Under the pieces are notes generated by a model. It saw nothing but the letters and a program-made list of their open reading frames with translations. It searched no databases and was not told where the DNA came from. From positions 1 through 33,683 of the forward strand of contig CABTZF010000020.1 in the NCBI GenBank assembly GCA_902489255.1: 33,683 nucleotides of DNA, given 5' to 3'. The stretch comes from an uncultured Peptoniphilus sp. (GTDB lineage Bacteria > Bacillota > Clostridia > Tissierellales > Peptoniphilaceae). Numbering within the stretch: the first letter of the stretch is position 1; each line of letters opens with the position of its first letter. Position numbers and translations under genes: made by a program. Of this stretch, positions 32,244 through 33,683 are shown one piece after another.

Positions 32244-33230
32244 ATGACTTTTAATTTAGCTATATTGGGTGCAACAGGTCTTGTCGGGGAAACAATGCGT
32301 TCCATACTTGAAGAAAGAAATCTGGATATAAATAATATTTATCTATTTGCATCAGAAAGATCTGCAGGAACAAAAGTGAAATTTTTGGATAAGAATTTGG
32401 AAATTTTAGAATTAAGCGAAGAAAATTTAAAAAAATTTAAAATTGACTATGCTCTCTGTGCATTAGATGCAAAATTAGCAAGAATTTTTTTACCAATAGC
32501 AGACAAATTAGGAATTAAAGTTATTGATAATTCAAGTGCATTCAGAATGGACGAAGATAAGCCTTTAGTAGTCCCAGAAATTAATCCTGAAGATGCAAAA
32601 TATGATGGTAATATAATACCCTCACCTAATTGTTCAACTATTCAATCAGTAGTAGCTCTATATCCCATCTATAAAAAATATGGTATAAAAAGAATTGTTT
32701 ATACTACTTATCAAGCAGTTTCAGGTTCAGGCAAAAATGGACTTGAGGATTTAGAAAGAGGAATGAAGGGTGAATCAAATAAATTTTATCCATACCCTAT
32801 CATTGGAAATGTCCTCCCTCATATTGATGACTTTTTGGACAATGGTTATTCTAAGGAAGAAATGAAAATGGTAAATGAAACAAAGAAAATATTCCATGAC
32901 CAAAAAATAAAAATAACCGCAACAACCGTAAGGGTTCCGGTTAAAACTGCTCACATGGTAGCAATAAATGTTGAAACTCAAAAAGACTTTAATATTGAAG
33001 AAATATTTGATCTATATAAAAATACAGATGGTATTGTTTTGTATGATGATTTAAAGAACCTAAAATATCCAATGCCAATAATAGCAGCTGGAAAAGATCC
33101 GGTTTATGTAGGTAGAATAAGAAGAGATATATCCGTAGAACATGGACTTGATTTAATTTGTGTTGCAGATAACATGAGAAAAGGAGCTGCTCTAAATACT
33201 ATTCAAATATTAGAAAGCTTAATTAAATGA
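32244..33230 (+). CDS. asd: Aspartate-semialdehyde dehydrogenase
   Basis: 328 residues. It converts aspartyl phosphate to aspartate semialdehyde with NADPH, at the branch of the lysine, threonine and methionine pathways. It has GATGLVGETM (9-18), the catalytic cysteine in SPNCSTIQ (Cys130), VSGSGKNGL (159-167), and the base region RVPVKTAHM (Arg230, His237). The length is normal. The ATG has AGGAGG about eight bases upstream. Its promoter is shared in space with divergent hom. It is followed by two palindromic repeats rather than an ordinary terminator. Confidence 0.96.
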   Translation: MTFNLAILGATGLVGETMRSILEERNLDINNIYLFASERSAGTKVKFLDKNLEILELSEENLKKFKIDYALCALDAKLARIFLPIADKLGIKVIDNSSAFRMDEDKPLVVPEINPEDAKYDGNIIPSPNCSTIQSVVALYPIYKKYGIKRIVYTTYQAVSGSGKNGLEDLERGMKGESNKFYPYPIIGNVLPHIDDFLDNGYSKEEMKMVNETKKIFHDQKIKITATTVRVPVKTAHMVAINVETQKDFNIEEIFDLYKNTDGIVLYDDLKNLKYPMPIIAAGKDPVYVGRIRRDISVEHGLDLICVADNMRKGAALNTIQILESLIK

Positions 33231-33238
33231 TTATAAAA

Positions 33239-33290
33239 GGCTCTATAATATCTGTTAGAGATTTACTCACCCAACAGATAGTATAGAGCC
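33239..33290. repeat. 52-bp palindromic element resembling the IS end at 1-268
   Basis: It starts GGCTCTATAATATCTGTT and ends with the inverse (33273-33290), an 18-bp inverted repeat with one mismatch. Read on the minus strand, it aligns along about 46 bp with the IS end starting at 268: same outer repeat, the GTAAA-like centre and the second CAGATATT arm. It looks like a miniature non-autonomous copy. A TTTT run follows only on the minus strand, so it is not a normal terminator for asd. Confidence 0.75.
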
Positions 33291-33300
33291 AGAAAACATA

Positions 33301-33356
33301 GGATTTATAATAAATAGTGTTGGTGAGAAATCATCAGCACTATTTATTATGGGACC
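33301..33356. repeat. 56-bp palindromic element resembling the ISL3 repeat at 16076-16101
   Basis: Two 26-bp arms (33301-33326 and 33331-33356) around a GAAA loop share ATAATAAATAGTG and then differ at two positions, both G-U compatible. The left arm ends AAATAGTGTTGGTGA, identical in sequence and register to the inner 15 bp of the ISL3 terminal repeat downstream of rpoC. A miniature IS derivative is the likely explanation. It begins 10 bp after the other palindrome. Confidence 0.7.
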
Positions 33357-33358
33357 GT

Positions 33359-33388
33359 AAAAAAACCACCGACTTAGCCGGTAGTTTT
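33359..33388 (-). terminator. Terminator of the tRNA-Gln/Lys/Ser operon
   Basis: Minus strand: AAAACTACCG (33379-33388), loop, CGGTGGTTTT (33362-33371), extended to seven T. All ten positions pair, one as G-U. It lies about 50 bp beyond tRNA-Ser. Confidence 0.82.
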
Positions 33389-33441
33389 AATCTGTGGTAT
33401 TTTTAACTATTTATAAAAATATGTAAAAATACAATATTTCT

Positions 33442-33530
33442 TGGCGGAGAAGGTGGGATTCGAACCCACGTGGGCTTGCACCCTAACGGTTTTCAAGACC
33501 GCCCCGTTATGACCGCTTCGGTACCTCTCC
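33442..33530 (-). tRNA. tRNA-Ser (anticodon UGA)
   Basis: 89 nt including an encoded CCA (33442-33444). The acceptor stem GGAGAGG pairs with CTTCTCC, discriminator G. The anticodon loop CTTGAAA gives UGA. A long variable arm, as expected for serine, is present. Confidence 0.95.
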
Positions 33531-33535
33531 AAAAA

Positions 33536-33611
33536 TGGTGACCCATGCGCGATTCGAACGCGCGACACCTTGATTAAAAGTCAAGTGCTCTGCCGACTGA
33601 GCTAATGGGTC
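33536..33611 (-). tRNA. tRNA-Lys (anticodon UUU)
   Basis: 76 nt with encoded CCA (33536-33538). Acceptor GACCCAT pairs with ATGGGTC, discriminator A. Anticodon loop CTTTTAA gives UUU; the T-arm is GCGCG-TTCGAAT-CGCGC. It is separated from tRNA-Ser by 5 bp. Confidence 0.96.
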
Positions 33612-33615
33612 ATAA

Positions 33616-33683
33616 TGGCTGGGGTGGCAGGACTCGAACCTACGAATGCCAGAGTCAAAGTCTGGTGCCTTACCGACTTGGCT
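33616..33683 (-). tRNA. tRNA-Gln (anticodon UUG), 5' end cut by the window edge
   Basis: 68 nt are visible with encoded CCA (33616-33618). The anticodon loop CTTTGAC gives UUG. The T-arm TTCGAGT and the D-arm AGTCGGTAAGG are present; the first ~7 nt (the acceptor 5' strand) lie outside. It is 4 bp from tRNA-Lys, in the same transcript. Confidence 0.92.

Noticed and set aside
33239..33290. Palindrome as the intrinsic terminator of asd
   Set aside because: On the plus strand the stem is followed by AGAAAACA, with no T-run.

Overview
The window is a stretch of chromosome from a low-G+C Gram-positive anaerobe (roughly one third G+C, judged by eye). The gene repertoire fits a clostridium-like organism. 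The NAD-type glutamate dehydrogenase, the T-box-controlled tyrS, the long-form HPF and an ftsEX operon ending in an M23 peptidase and an S41 protease all point to Tissierellales/Peptoniphilaceae relatives such as Peptoniphilus. That placement is inference from gene content; no 16S gene is present. Most genes are housekeeping genes on the minus strand.

Layout. 1-268: end of an ISL3-like insertion sequence whose transposase runs off the left edge and carries an early in-frame stop. 286-3007: transketolase and a WecG/TagA-type glycosyltransferase. 3008-3483: intergenic stretch with REP-like AGGACAGTCCT palindromes. 3484-5041: a MazF toxin with no adjacent antitoxin, downstream of an AcpS-NnrD fusion gene. 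5056-7878 (plus strand): sigma-A promoter, unusually compact T-box leader, tyrS and pepD. 8029-9294: glutamate dehydrogenase. 9816-13804: CNNM/CorC-type membrane protein, a zinc-ribbon plus DUF4230 pair, an EamA transporter and hpf. 13965-15680: a 571-residue protein I cannot name. 15848-16101: decayed ISL3 transposase C-terminus plus right terminal repeat. 16177-23537: rpoC and rpoB, separated from both the rplJL and the rpsL/rpsG neighbours usual in Firmicutes. 23739-27676: operon ftsE-ftsX-M23 peptidase-S41 protease. 27800-30725: signal peptidase I and a secreted phosphodiester glycosidase. 30826-33230: divergent hom and asd. 33239-33356: two palindromic elements resembling the two ISL3-type ends seen elsewhere in the window. 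33442-33683: tRNA-Ser, tRNA-Lys and the start-truncated tRNA-Gln, read leftwards.

How the genes fit together. FtsEX is expected to gate the secreted M23 hydrolase at the division site, with the S41 protease as a processing partner. hom and asd share a divergent control region and supply homoserine from aspartate. The tyrS-pepD transcript is set to respond to uncharged tRNA-Tyr. rpoB and rpoC form a two-gene operon with its own promoter, and its best terminator lies inside the ISL3 remnant.

There is no CRISPR array, prophage or obvious defence island. The most interesting signals are the compact T-box, the AcpS-NnrD fusion, the orphan MazF, the uncharacterised 571-residue protein and the network of ISL3-derived ends and palindromes, some of which appear to serve as transcription terminators.
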